Shown here piece by piece: positions 9,605 to 19,292 of a DNA stretch of 60,698 nt. Below the pieces are notes generated by a model. It ran no database searches, had not been told where the DNA came from, and saw only the letters and a program-made list of their open reading frames with translations. How positions within the stretch are numbered: position 1 is the stretch's first letter; the number at the start of each line of letters is the position of its first letter. A program made the position numbers and the translations under genes. The DNA is taken from assembly GCF_013823285.1 (NCBI RefSeq), contig NZ_PNLV01000004.1, positions 1 to 60,698 on the forward strand, written 5' to 3'. This DNA is from Brevundimonas sp. GTDB lineage: Bacteria > Pseudomonadota > Alphaproteobacteria > Caulobacterales > Caulobacteraceae.

Positions 9605-9679
9605 TGGTGGATGCGACAGGGATTGAACCTGTGACCCCCTCGGTGTGAACGAGGTGCTCTCCCGCTGAGCTACGCATCC
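9605..9679 (-). tRNA. tRNA-Val (CAC anticodon)
   Basis: A complete cloverleaf reads on the minus strand: acceptor GGATGCG/CGCATCC, D-arm with AGCTC...GAGC, anticodon stem CCTCG/CGAGG with loop TTCACAC giving anticodon CAC, T-loop TTCAATC, discriminator A and an encoded CCA. It decodes GUG, a favoured Val codon in a GC-rich genome. A run of four T follows the CCA directly. Confidence 0.96.
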
Positions 9680-9689
9680 ATCCGGACCG

Positions 9690-9707
9690 GGTTCGAAGGC
9701 TCGAACC
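9690..9707 (-). promoter_or_regulatory. Inverted repeat in the tRNA-Val 5' leader
   Basis: GGTTCGA-GCCT-TCGAACC forms a perfect 7-bp hairpin whose 3' end lies 10 bp upstream of the mature tRNA-Val 5' end. It may be a leader stem used in precursor processing or a protein binding site; the sequence alone does not decide. Confidence 0.5.
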
Positions 9708-9762
9708 GTCGGGAGGCGCGGACATAGCCCGGTCGCCGGGCGGGCGCAAGACCCGTGCGCGG

Positions 9763-10197
9763 TCAGGCGACGACCAGCGCCTCCAGCACCTTTCGCACGG
9801 CGTCGGGAATGGGGACCGGGCGGCGGGTTTCGCGGTTCACATAGACATGGGTGAAGTGACCGAAGGCGGCGGCGTCGGGCTCGTCGTTTCGGAACAGGCC
9901 GACTTCATAGCGCACGCTGCTGGTCCCGATGCGGGCCACGCGAAGCCCGGCGTCCACCCGGTCGGGAAAGGTGATGGGGGCGGCGTAGCGGCAGCCGGTC
10001 TCGATAACCAGGCCGATGACGGGGCTGATGGCGGGGTCCAGCACCCCCTGCTCGATCAGGTGCGCGTTCACCGCCGTGTCGAAGAAGCTGTAATAGACCA
10101 CATTGTTGACGTGGCCGTAGACGTCGTTGTCCATCCAGCGCGTGGTGATGGACCGCAGGACCGGGAAGTCGGCGCGGATCGGCAGCGGCTCGCTCAC
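9763..10197 (-). CDS. Acyl-CoA thioesterase, 4HBT hotdog fold
   Basis: 144 aa. It carries the 4-hydroxybenzoyl-CoA thioesterase signature RWMDNDVYGHVNNVVYYSFFDTAVN, with the catalytic Asp/His-Val-Asn-Asn cluster typical of YbgC/FadM-like hotdog thioesterases. It should hydrolyse a cytoplasmic acyl-CoA thioester; the chain is not predictable. Its ATG overlaps the stop of the alcohol dehydrogenase by 4 bp, so the two genes are translationally coupled. A second protein of the same fold is encoded at 36334-36756. Confidence 0.87.
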   Translation of the reverse strand: MSEPLPIRADFPVLRSITTRWMDNDVYGHVNNVVYYSFFDTAVNAHLIEQGVLDPAISPVIGLVIETGCRYAAPITFPDRVDAGLRVARIGTSSVRYEVGLFRNDEPDAAAFGHFTHVYVNRETRRPVPIPDAVRKVLEALVVA

Positions 10198-11327
10198 AGG
10201 GCTTCCTCATACAGGGCGCGGGCGTCGGCGAGCGTCACCTCGCGCGGATTGTTGATCAGCAGGCGCTGCACCTGCATGGCGTCATGGGCCAGATGGTCCA
10301 GATGCTGGACCTCGACCCCGAGGTCAGACAGGCGCTGCTCCATGGGCATCTCGGCGGTCAGGGCGGCGATCTCGTCCACGAAGGCGGCGGCGTCCGGGTT
10401 CAGCCCGATGGCGGCGGCCAGTTCGGCGTAGAGCGGCCCGGCGGCGGGCAGGTTGAACCGCAGCACCGGCCCCAGCACCAGGGCGTTGGACAGGCCGTGG
10501 GGCGCATGGAATATCCCGCCGATGGGATAGGCCAGGGCGTGGACGGCGGCCACCGGCGCATTGGCGAAGGCCATGCCCGCCAGCAGCGACCCCTGCAGCA
10601 TGGCCCGTCGCGCCGGCAGGTCAGAGCCGTCAGCGATGACCCGGCGGATGTTGGCGTGCAGCAGCTTGAGCGCCGCGACGGCCAGGCTGTCGGACACCGG
10701 GTTCTTCTTGTGTTTCGATGTGTAGGCCTCGATGGCGTGGACCATGGCGTCGATCCCGGTCATGGCCGTGACGCGCGGCGGCAGGCCCGTGGTCAGGGTC
10801 GCATCGAGGATGGCCGCGTCGGGATACAGCAGGGGCGAGACCACCCCCTTCTTCTGGTCGACGGGGGTGGTGACGATGGCGATGCTGGTGACTTCCGACC
10901 CGGTGCCCGCCGTGGTGGGAACCTGAATCAGCGGCAGGCGCGGCCCCCGAGCCAGACCGATGCCGTAGATGTCGGGCAGGGCCTGATCGGTCCCCGCCAG
11001 CAGGGCCACCAGCTTGGCGGTGTCCAGCGACGAGCCGCCACCCAGGCCCACCACGCCGTCGGCATCCGCTTCCCGCGCCGCCGCCACGGCCGCCATGATC
11101 GAGGCCTCCGGCGGGTCGGCCAGCACATCGCTGAAGACTGTGGCGGTCACACCCGCCGCGTCCAGGGCGTCCAGAATCGGCTGGACCACGCCCGCGCCGA
11201 CCAGTCCCGCGTCGGTGACGATGAACGGGCGGGTCACGCCGATGCCGTTCAGGAATTCCGCCAGCTTCAGGGCAGCGCCGTCCTCGCACAGGATTCTCGG
11301 CGTGGTCTCGAACGAAAAGCCGGTCAT
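10194..11327 (-). CDS. Iron-containing alcohol dehydrogenase
   Basis: 377 aa, family-typical length. The N-terminal nucleotide-binding half carries GGGSSLDTAK and PTTAGTGSEVT; the C-terminal helical half carries the metal ligands, Asp in DATLT, His in GIDAMVHAIEAY, and the two His of HALAYPIGGIFHAPHG. It should be an NAD(P)-dependent group III alcohol dehydrogenase acting on a primary alcohol or aldehyde. It is the first gene of a two-gene unit with the overlapping thioesterase, which hints at acyl or aldehyde detoxification. The gene is divergent from the GNAT gene. Confidence 0.9.
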   Translation of the reverse strand: MTGFSFETTPRILCEDGAALKLAEFLNGIGVTRPFIVTDAGLVGAGVVQPILDALDAAGVTATVFSDVLADPPEASIMAAVAAAREADADGVVGLGGGSSLDTAKLVALLAGTDQALPDIYGIGLARGPRLPLIQVPTTAGTGSEVTSIAIVTTPVDQKKGVVSPLLYPDAAILDATLTTGLPPRVTAMTGIDAMVHAIEAYTSKHKKNPVSDSLAVAALKLLHANIRRVIADGSDLPARRAMLQGSLLAGMAFANAPVAAVHALAYPIGGIFHAPHGLSNALVLGPVLRFNLPAAGPLYAELAAAIGLNPDAAAFVDEIAALTAEMPMEQRLSDLGVEVQHLDHLAHDAMQVQRLLINNPREVTLADARALYEEAL

Positions 11328-11428
11328 GGTCGCATCCTCCGGGCCGCAGCCAAGCGCGGATGGCGGGCGGCTGCAAGATCACCCAGGGTCAACTGGCGCG
11401 CGCGGATCAAGCGTGGCAATGGGCCGGG

Positions 11429-11899
11429 ATGACCGTCGTTCACATCCGCCCCTACACGCCAGCCGATCTGGACACGTTGATCGCCCTGTTCAACGGGGCG
11501 GTGCGGCGCGTGGCCGGGCGGGACTACACGCCCGCGCAGATCGCGGCCTGGGCGCCCGGGACGCCGGACCGGGCGGCATGGGCGGCGCGTCTGCTGGGGC
11601 GGCCCACACTGGTGGCGGAAATCGAGGGCGTGATCGCCGGTTTCAGCGATCTGGAGCCGGACGGCCACATCGACATGCTGTTCGTGGACGCGGATCATCA
11701 GGGCCGCGGCGTGGCGGGCGCCCTGCTGGACCGGATCGAGGCCATGGCGCGGGATCAGGGTCTGGCGCGGCTGTTCACAGAGGCCAGCATCACCGCCCGT
11801 CCGGTGTTCGAACATCGCGGCTTCCATATCGTGGCCGCCCAGGACGTGGCGCTGCGGGGCCAGACCTTGCGCAATTACCGGATGGCCAAGGCGCTCTGA
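11429..11899 (+). CDS. GNAT family N-acetyltransferase
   Basis: 156 aa from the ATG at 11429 (MTVVHIRPYTPADLD), the usual opening of the fold; an upstream in-frame ATG at 11360 adds residues with no family character. The acetyl-CoA loop is seen as MLFVDADHQGRGVAGALL (Q/R-x-x-G-x-G/A). C-terminal strands ASITARPVFEHRGF and the NYRMAK end match the YafP/PhnO-like group. Substrate unknown. It begins a short plus-strand run leading into the DUF423 and sugar-modifying genes. Confidence 0.85.
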   Translation: MTVVHIRPYTPADLDTLIALFNGAVRRVAGRDYTPAQIAAWAPGTPDRAAWAARLLGRPTLVAEIEGVIAGFSDLEPDGHIDMLFVDADHQGRGVAGALLDRIEAMARDQGLARLFTEASITARPVFEHRGFHIVAAQDVALRGQTLRNYRMAKAL

Positions 11900-11948
11900 G
11901 CGCGGCGCCGGCATGGCTGGCGCGGCGAATCCGTGGCACGGTTCGGCC

Positions 11949-12311
11949 ATGACCGCGCATCGCCATCTGATCGTCTTCGCCGCCGCCAACGGGGCCATGG
12001 CCGTGATGCTGGGCGCCTTCGCCGCCCACGAGGCGGGCCCGGCGGTCAAGGCCCTGCTGACCACCGGGGCGCAGTATCAGATGGTGCACGCCGTTCTGGC
12101 GGTGGCCTGCGCCCTGTGGAGCGGCGGCGGGCGGTGGGCGCGGATCGCCGGCTGGCTGGCGGCGTCGGGCGGGCTGGTGTTCGCGCTGGCGCTGTCGATG
12201 ATCGCCCTGATGAGCCTGCCGGCCATGGGCATGGTGGCGCCGGTAGGCGGGGCGCTGATGATCGCGGGCTGGGTCGTGTTGCTGTTCGCCGCCCTGCGGG
12301 GTGACGGCTGA
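11949..12311 (+). CDS. DUF423 family small membrane protein
   Basis: 120 aa from the ATG at 11949. It has four hydrophobic segments and the DUF423 pattern: an N-terminal AANGAMAVMLGAFAAH, then TGAQYQMVHAVLAVACAL, and a C-terminal MVAPVGGALMIAGW. It is an inner-membrane protein without known biochemical role. The stop codon shares one base with the ATG of the next gene (TGATG), so translation is coupled to the acetyltransferase downstream. Confidence 0.88.
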   Translation: MTAHRHLIVFAAANGAMAVMLGAFAAHEAGPAVKALLTTGAQYQMVHAVLAVACALWSGGGRWARIAGWLAASGGLVFALALSMIALMSLPAMGMVAPVGGALMIAGWVVLLFAALRGDG

Positions 12312-12925
12312 TGGCGCGGGACGCCTGCGCGGTGATCGGCAGCGGCGGCCATGCGCGGGTGGTCATCGCCGCCCTGCGGGCCTCGGGGGCCCGGGTCACG
12401 GCCCTGTATGACGAGCGGCCCGAACGGCAGGGGGAAACCGTGGACGGCGCGGTGGTGTCCGGCGACTGCGAGGCGGGGCTGAACACGCCCCTGCCCGCCC
12501 ATCTGGCCATCGGCGACAACGGCGTGCGCCGCGATCTGGCGGCAACGAAGCCGCCGGGCGGCTGGATGCAGGCGGTGCACCCCTCGGCCCTGGTGGATCC
12601 CGCGGCGCGGATCGGGGCCGGCAGTCTGGTGGCGCTGGGCGCCATCGTCCAGGCGGGGGCGTCCATCGGCGCCCATGTGATCGTCAACACCGGGGCCATT
12701 GTCGAGCACGACTGCGTGGTCGAGGATTTCGCCCATGTGGCCCCCGGCTCGGTTCTGGGCGGCGGCGTCCATGTGGGCCAGGGCGTGCTGATCGGTCTGG
12801 GCGCGCGGGTCCTGCCCGGCGTGCGCATCGGCGCCTGGGCGGTGGTCGGCGCCGGGGCCGTGGTCATGAAGGACGTGGCCGACGGCCAGACGGTGGCGGG
12901 CGTGCCCGCCCGGCCCACCCGATGA
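12311..12925 (+). CDS. NeuD/PglD-like sugar O/N-acetyltransferase
   Basis: 204 aa. The N-terminal Rossmann part (VIGSGGHARVVIAAL) is followed by a left-handed beta-helix of hexapeptide repeats. The helix includes NTGAIVEHDCVVEDFAHVAP, where the His of VEHD matches the catalytic base of PglD. The family acetylates UDP-4-amino sugars (bacillosamine pathway) or sialic-acid-type sugars with acetyl-CoA. It overlaps the next gene, a DegT/PglE-like aminotransferase, by 4 bp; such a pair normally makes a 4-acetamido-4,6-dideoxy sugar nucleotide. No dehydratase partner lies in this window. Confidence 0.87.
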   Translation: MARDACAVIGSGGHARVVIAALRASGARVTALYDERPERQGETVDGAVVSGDCEAGLNTPLPAHLAIGDNGVRRDLAATKPPGGWMQAVHPSALVDPAARIGAGSLVALGAIVQAGASIGAHVIVNTGAIVEHDCVVEDFAHVAPGSVLGGGVHVGQGVLIGLGARVLPGVRIGAWAVVGAGAVVMKDVADGQTVAGVPARPTR

Positions 12926-14034
12926 TCCCGCTGTCGGCGCCCGAGGTCGGCGCGCGCGAACAGGCGCTGGTCGCTGAAGCCCTTGCGGCCGGCGATGTGG
13001 CCATGGGGCCGCAGGTGGCGGCGTTCGAGACGGCGTTCGCCGAGTTGACCGGCCGCGCCCACGCGCTGGCGGTGTCGTCCGGCACGGCGGCCCTGCATCT
13101 GGCGCTGCGCCTGCTGGACCTGAAGCCCGGCGAGGCGGTGATCTGCCCGACCCTGACCTTCATGGGCGGGGTGGCGCCGGTGATCTATCAGGGCGCGACG
13201 CCGATCTTCGCCGATGTGGACCCGGTCACCTGGGGTCTGGACCCGGCCTGCCTGCCCGAGGCGTTCGACGTGGCGCGGGCGCGGGGCCTGAGCGTGCGGG
13301 CGGTGGTTCCGGCGGACTTGTACGGCCAGTGCTGCGACATCGGGCCGATCCTCGACATCGCGGCGGACCGGGGCGTGCCGGTGGCCCTGGATTCAGCCGA
13401 GGCCGTGGGGGCGACGCTCAATGGACGCCACGCGGGTGCCGGGGCGCTCATGGCGGCTTACTCCTTCAACGGCAACAAGATCATCACCACCGGCGGCGGC
13501 GGCATGCTGGTCAGCGACGACGCGGCCCTGATGGAGCGGGCGCGCTATCTGTCGACGGCCGCGCGACGGCCGGCCGTTCACTACGAGCACGACGAGGTGG
13601 GCTACAATTACCGCCTGGGCGCGGTGGCGGCGGCCATCGGCCTGGCGCAACTGGAGACGCTGGAGGCGCGGGTGGCGCGGCGCCGGGCCATTTTTGAACG
13701 CTATGACGACGCCCTGTCTGACCTGCCTGGCGTGCGCTTCGCTCCTGAAGGACCGGGGCGGCGGCACAGCCGCTGGCTCAGCGTCATGCTGCTGGGCCCC
13801 GACGCCCGCATCACACCCGAAGCCCTGCGGCTGGCGCTTGAGGCCGGGGGGATCGAGAGCCGACCGGCGTGGAAGCCCATGCACCTGCAGCCGGTGTTCA
13901 GGGATGCGCCCCGCGTGGGCGGCGCCACAGCCGAATCGATTTTCGCCCAAGGGCTGTGCCTGCCCTCCAGCACGACCCTGATGGAGACTGATCAGGACCG
14001 GGTCATCGCCGTCATCCGCGCCGCCCTTGTCTGA
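12922..14034 (+). CDS. DegT/DnrJ/EryC1/StrS (PglE-like) sugar aminotransferase
   Basis: 370 aa, usual size. It is a PLP-dependent fold-type I enzyme: SSGTAALHLAL near the N-terminus, CPTLTFMGGVAPV, the Asp of ALDSAEA that holds the PLP ring nitrogen, and the Schiff-base lysine in SFNGNKIITTGGGGM. It should transaminate a 4-keto-6-deoxy nucleotide sugar. It is translationally coupled to the acetyltransferase upstream. The product sugar may be used for flagellin, lipopolysaccharide or exopolysaccharide, which is inference. Confidence 0.9.
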   Translation: MIPLSAPEVGAREQALVAEALAAGDVAMGPQVAAFETAFAELTGRAHALAVSSGTAALHLALRLLDLKPGEAVICPTLTFMGGVAPVIYQGATPIFADVDPVTWGLDPACLPEAFDVARARGLSVRAVVPADLYGQCCDIGPILDIAADRGVPVALDSAEAVGATLNGRHAGAGALMAAYSFNGNKIITTGGGGMLVSDDAALMERARYLSTAARRPAVHYEHDEVGYNYRLGAVAAAIGLAQLETLEARVARRRAIFERYDDALSDLPGVRFAPEGPGRRHSRWLSVMLLGPDARITPEALRLALEAGGIESRPAWKPMHLQPVFRDAPRVGGATAESIFAQGLCLPSSTTLMETDQDRVIAVIRAALV

Positions 14035-14129
14035 TTTTGCAGGACTTTCCCGCCAGCGCATTTGGAAATCACTCGCAAGAGGCGAATAGGTTGGATTTGC
14101 CCGGTTCGCCCGTTACCCATGAAAGACAA

Positions 14130-14141
14130 GCCAAGCTTGGC
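14130..14141. promoter_or_regulatory. 12-bp perfect palindrome upstream of pip
   Basis: GCCAAGCTTGGC is a perfect 12-bp palindrome 29 bp before the ATG of the proline iminopeptidase gene. It could be an operator in the promoter region (14035-14170). No regulator can be named from sequence. Confidence 0.3.
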
Positions 14142-14170
14142 CGTATGAAGTCAGAGAGAGCGTTGCGCGT

Positions 14171-15145
14171 ATGACGATTTTCGTGGATCAGCCCGACCGT
14201 CGCACCCTGTATCCCGAGATCGAGCCCTTCGCGTCCGGCTTCATGGCCACCGGCACGGCGCACGAGATCTACTATGAGGAGTCCGGCTCGCCGGACGGCA
14301 AGCCGGTTCTTGTCCTGCACGGCGGCCCGGGCGGCGCGGTCAATCCGACCATGCGGCGCTATTTCGACCCGGCGCGCTACCGGATCATCATGTTCGACCA
14401 GCGCGGCTGCGGCCAGTCACGGCCCAACGCCAGCCTGGAAGACAACACCACCTGGGATCTGATCGAGGACATCGAGCGGCTGCGCGAACGCTGCGGGGTC
14501 GAGAAGTGGTCGGTGTTCGGCGGGTCGTGGGGCTCCACCCTGTCGCTGGCCTATGCCATCACCCATCCGGAGCGGGCCGAGAGCCTGATCCTGCGCGGCA
14601 TCTTCCTGCTGACGAAGAAGGAACTGCACTGGTTCTATCAGGACGGCGCCTCGATGATCTTCCCCGATGCGTGGGAAGCCTTCCTCAAGCCTATCCCCGA
14701 GGCCGAGCGCGGCGACCTGATGGCCGCCTATCACAAGCGTCTGACCAGCGATGATGAGGCGGTGCGCAACGAAGCGGCTGTGGCCTGGTCCAGCTGGGAA
14801 GGCGACACGGTCAGCGTCGAGGGCCCAGCCGCGCGGCCCGAGAAGTTCGCCGAGCCGGAGTTCGCCGTCGCCTTCGCGCGCATCGAGTGCCACTATTTCA
14901 CCAACGGCGGCTTCTTCCCCCAGGACGGCTGGATCCTGAACAATGTGGAGCGCATCCGGCACATTCCGACGTGGATCGCCCAGGGCCGCTTCGACGTGGT
15001 GACGCCCATGTCCGGCGCCTGGGCCCTGCACCGGGCCTTCCCGGAAGCGAAGCTGGATGTGGTGGGCGACGCCGGCCACGCCTCCAGCGAGCCGGGCATC
15101 GTGGATTCCCTGATCCGGGCGACGGACTGGGCGGCGGGGCTGTAA
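14171..15145 (+). CDS. pip: Proline iminopeptidase
   Basis: 324 aa, typical of the family. It is an alpha/beta hydrolase (S33): HGGPGGAVNPTMRRYFDP near the oxyanion hole, MFDQRGCGQSRP, and the nucleophile elbow GGSWGS with S119. The acid and base are the Asp in GRFDVVTP and His in GDAGHASSEPG. It releases N-terminal proline from peptides in the cytoplasm. It is monocistronic, convergent with rpoD, with a strong hairpin between the two stop codons. Confidence 0.93.
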   Translation: MTIFVDQPDRRTLYPEIEPFASGFMATGTAHEIYYEESGSPDGKPVLVLHGGPGGAVNPTMRRYFDPARYRIIMFDQRGCGQSRPNASLEDNTTWDLIEDIERLRERCGVEKWSVFGGSWGSTLSLAYAITHPERAESLILRGIFLLTKKELHWFYQDGASMIFPDAWEAFLKPIPEAERGDLMAAYHKRLTSDDEAVRNEAAVAWSSWEGDTVSVEGPAARPEKFAEPEFAVAFARIECHYFTNGGFFPQDGWILNNVERIRHIPTWIAQGRFDVVTPMSGAWALHRAFPEAKLDVVGDAGHASSEPGIVDSLIRATDWAAGL

Positions 15146-15170
15146 CAGCCCTTCTCCATGAAGGAACGGC

Positions 15171-15194
15171 CTGTCGGGGGCTGACCCCCGACAG
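15171..15194. terminator. Hairpin between convergent pip and rpoD
   Basis: CTGTCGGGGG-CTGA-CCCCCGACAG is a perfect 10-bp GC-rich stem with a 4-base loop, placed between the stops of pip and rpoD. Neither side has a proper T-run, so it may act as a weak bidirectional terminator or as a 3' stabiliser. Confidence 0.6.
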
Positions 15195-15203
15195 AAGCCG
15201 GCG

Positions 15204-17150
<1,947 letters not shown>

Positions 17151-17208
17151 TCAGTTTCTCCAGCCGCGATAGGTCGCCGGCTTTAACAACGTTCGAAGAC
17201 GGGCTTTG

Positions 17209-19074
17209 TTACGAACCCGCCGCCTCGTCCCATAAGGTTCCAGTCTTGATGGCTCGCCGCAATGCATCGCGCTCGGCTTTCAGACGACTGAAAGCCGAGG
17301 CGTCGAAGCCGCGATGCGCCTCCGACTTCGCTGAGCTAAGCGCTCCCTCCAACGCCGCCATGCGGGTCAGAGCGTCGAACGCCTGCGACCATCGGGCCCG
17401 CGCTTCGGCGAGGGGCGCGTTTGCTGCCAGGAATGGCGCACCGGACTTTGCCGCCGCCTTCTCGACCTCACGCATGAGCGTATCCAGACCCGATTGCGCC
17501 AGATGGCGGCGCAAGGCCGCGCTGTCAAGGGCGAGACCCGACATCCGCAACCGCACCACCTCGTCCGCAAGCTCGGTCAGGGCCGGATCACCGAAGCCAT
17601 GGCGGCCCACGGCCTCCAGATGATCGTCCAGCCGCTCCGGGTCGTCGATGGCTGCGTGCGCCAGGGCCGCGGCCACGGGTTCGATGGAGCGGGACAGGGC
17701 GGTGACCGCCGCCCTGCCCTCGTCGGTGGCGCCGATGATGGCGGGCTTGCCGGGCGTCCAGCGGGCGCCGGGCTGGCGCGGCTGGAACGCCGGGCGGCGC
17801 GGGAAAAGGTCATCGAACCGCTCGAACAGCTCGCGGCGGTACTGTTCGGCGAGATCCGCGTCCTGAATGGCCTGGGCGGCCTGACGGAGACGCCCCTTCA
17901 GTCCCGCCTTGCGTTCGGGGCTGTCCAGCGGCTCGGCGTCCCGCTCGCGCTCGAACAGCATCTCGGCGAAGGGGCGGGTTTCGGACAGGGCGTTCCGGAG
18001 CGCGGGGGCGCCCTTGTCGCGCAGGATGTCGTCGGGGTCCTGGCCGCCGGTTAGCAGGGCGAAGCGGAAGGAGCGGCCGGATTTCAGCTGGGGCAGCGCC
18101 CGCTCCACGGCCCGTCCCGCCGCGCGCTGGCCCGCCGGGTCGCCGTCGAAGCACAGCACGGGCTCGGCGCTGACCCGCCACAGCAGGGCCATCTGCTCCT
18201 CGGTGAGGGCGGTGCCCATGGGCGCCACGGCGGGGATGCCGGCGCGCTGGCAGGCGATCACGTCCATGTAGCCTTCCACCACCACGATGGCGGCGTCGGA
18301 CTTCGAGCCCGCGCCAAGGATGCGCCGGGCCTCGGGCAGGCCGTAGAGGGTCGCGCCCTTGTGGAAGAGGGTGGTCTCGGGCCCGTTCAGATACTTGGCC
18401 CGGTCGTCGGGGTTCATGGCCCGGCCGCCGAAGCTGACGATGCGTCCGCGCGCGTCGTGGATGGGGAACATGAGCCGGTCGCGGAAGCGGTCATAGGGCG
18501 ACCCGCCCCCCTCCGGCGCGATCAGCAGCCCGGCGTCCACCAATTCGGACGGCTTGGCCCCGCGCTGAACCAGGGCGTTCTTGAGGCCCTCGCGATCGTT
18601 GGGCGCATAGCCGATGCCGAATCGGTCCCACTGGTCCTCGGGCAGGCCGCGGCGCTCCAGCATCTCTCGTGCGGCCTTGCCGACGGACCGGCGCAGATTG
18701 GCGGCGAACCATTTCTGGGCCAGATCCATCCAGTCGGCCAGGCCCTGGCGCTTCTGCTCGCGCTCGGCGGCCTGGGGGTCGGGCGCGGGCAAGGCCATGC
18801 CCGCCTCGGCCGCCAGACGCTCGACCGCCTCGACGAAGCTGAGGCGCTCGGTCTCCTGCAGGAAGCTGATGATGTCGCCGTGCTTGCCCGAGCTGAAATC
18901 GTGGAAGAAGCCCTTCTCGTCGTTGACGAAGAAGGACGGCGACTTCTCCTTGGTGAAGGGCGACAGGCCGGCGAACTCGCGTCCCTGACGCTTGAGCTTC
19001 ACCGTCCGCCCGATGACGTCCGAGGGACGCAGGCGGCTTTTCAGCTCATCTATGAAACGGTCGTCGAAGCGCAC
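17209..19074 (-). CDS. dnaG: DNA primase with a zinc-less N-terminal ribbon
   Basis: 621 aa. The TOPRIM core is intact: VVVEGYMDVIACQRAG and CFDGDPAGQRAAGRA carry the catalytic Glu and DxD residues for RNA primer synthesis. The C-terminal helicase-interaction region is divergent, as usual. The N-terminal CHC2-type ribbon is recognisable (FAGLSPFTKEKSPSFFVN, FHDFSSGKHGDIISF), but the four zinc ligands of classical DnaG (Cys-His-Cys-Cys) are Ser38, Thr41, Asp59 and Ser62. The fold signature is otherwise well kept, so a frameshift or sequencing error is not the explanation. Upstream, 218 bp separates it from a divergent gene. Confidence 0.95.
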   Translation of the reverse strand: MRFDDRFIDELKSRLRPSDVIGRTVKLKRQGREFAGLSPFTKEKSPSFFVNDEKGFFHDFSSGKHGDIISFLQETERLSFVEAVERLAAEAGMALPAPDPQAAEREQKRQGLADWMDLAQKWFAANLRRSVGKAAREMLERRGLPEDQWDRFGIGYAPNDREGLKNALVQRGAKPSELVDAGLLIAPEGGGSPYDRFRDRLMFPIHDARGRIVSFGGRAMNPDDRAKYLNGPETTLFHKGATLYGLPEARRILGAGSKSDAAIVVVEGYMDVIACQRAGIPAVAPMGTALTEEQMALLWRVSAEPVLCFDGDPAGQRAAGRAVERALPQLKSGRSFRFALLTGGQDPDDILRDKGAPALRNALSETRPFAEMLFERERDAEPLDSPERKAGLKGRLRQAAQAIQDADLAEQYRRELFERFDDLFPRRPAFQPRQPGARWTPGKPAIIGATDEGRAAVTALSRSIEPVAAALAHAAIDDPERLDDHLEAVGRHGFGDPALTELADEVVRLRMSGLALDSAALRRHLAQSGLDTLMREVEKAAAKSGAPFLAANAPLAEARARWSQAFDALTRMAALEGALSSAKSEAHRGFDASAFSRLKAERDALRRAIKTGTLWDEAAGS

Positions 19075-19292
19075 GAATCAGTCAGCCCGCAGAGGGGTCC
19101 ATGGCAGCAAGGGGCGACGCGTCAGCCTCCCCGGGAGATTGTCCACATGTGGAGCTTTCCGGGGACAAGCCAGGACGTCACGTCCGCCTCTCCTGCCATG
19201 CTCCCACGCACGGCGCCACGGCTTATCGGACAAAGCAGGTTGTCGCAGCCCGCGCGGGGGCGCAATCTCCCGGCAGGGCAAGGAGAGGGATC

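Noticed and set aside
15171..15194. Clear rho-independent terminator for rpoD or pip
   Set aside because: The stem is strong but there is no T-run on either side, so only a terminator-like hairpin is claimed.
18850..19000. Frameshift or sequencing error as cause of the missing zinc ligands in DnaG
   Set aside because: The reading frame and the conserved residues on both sides of each ligand are intact; only the ligand positions differ.
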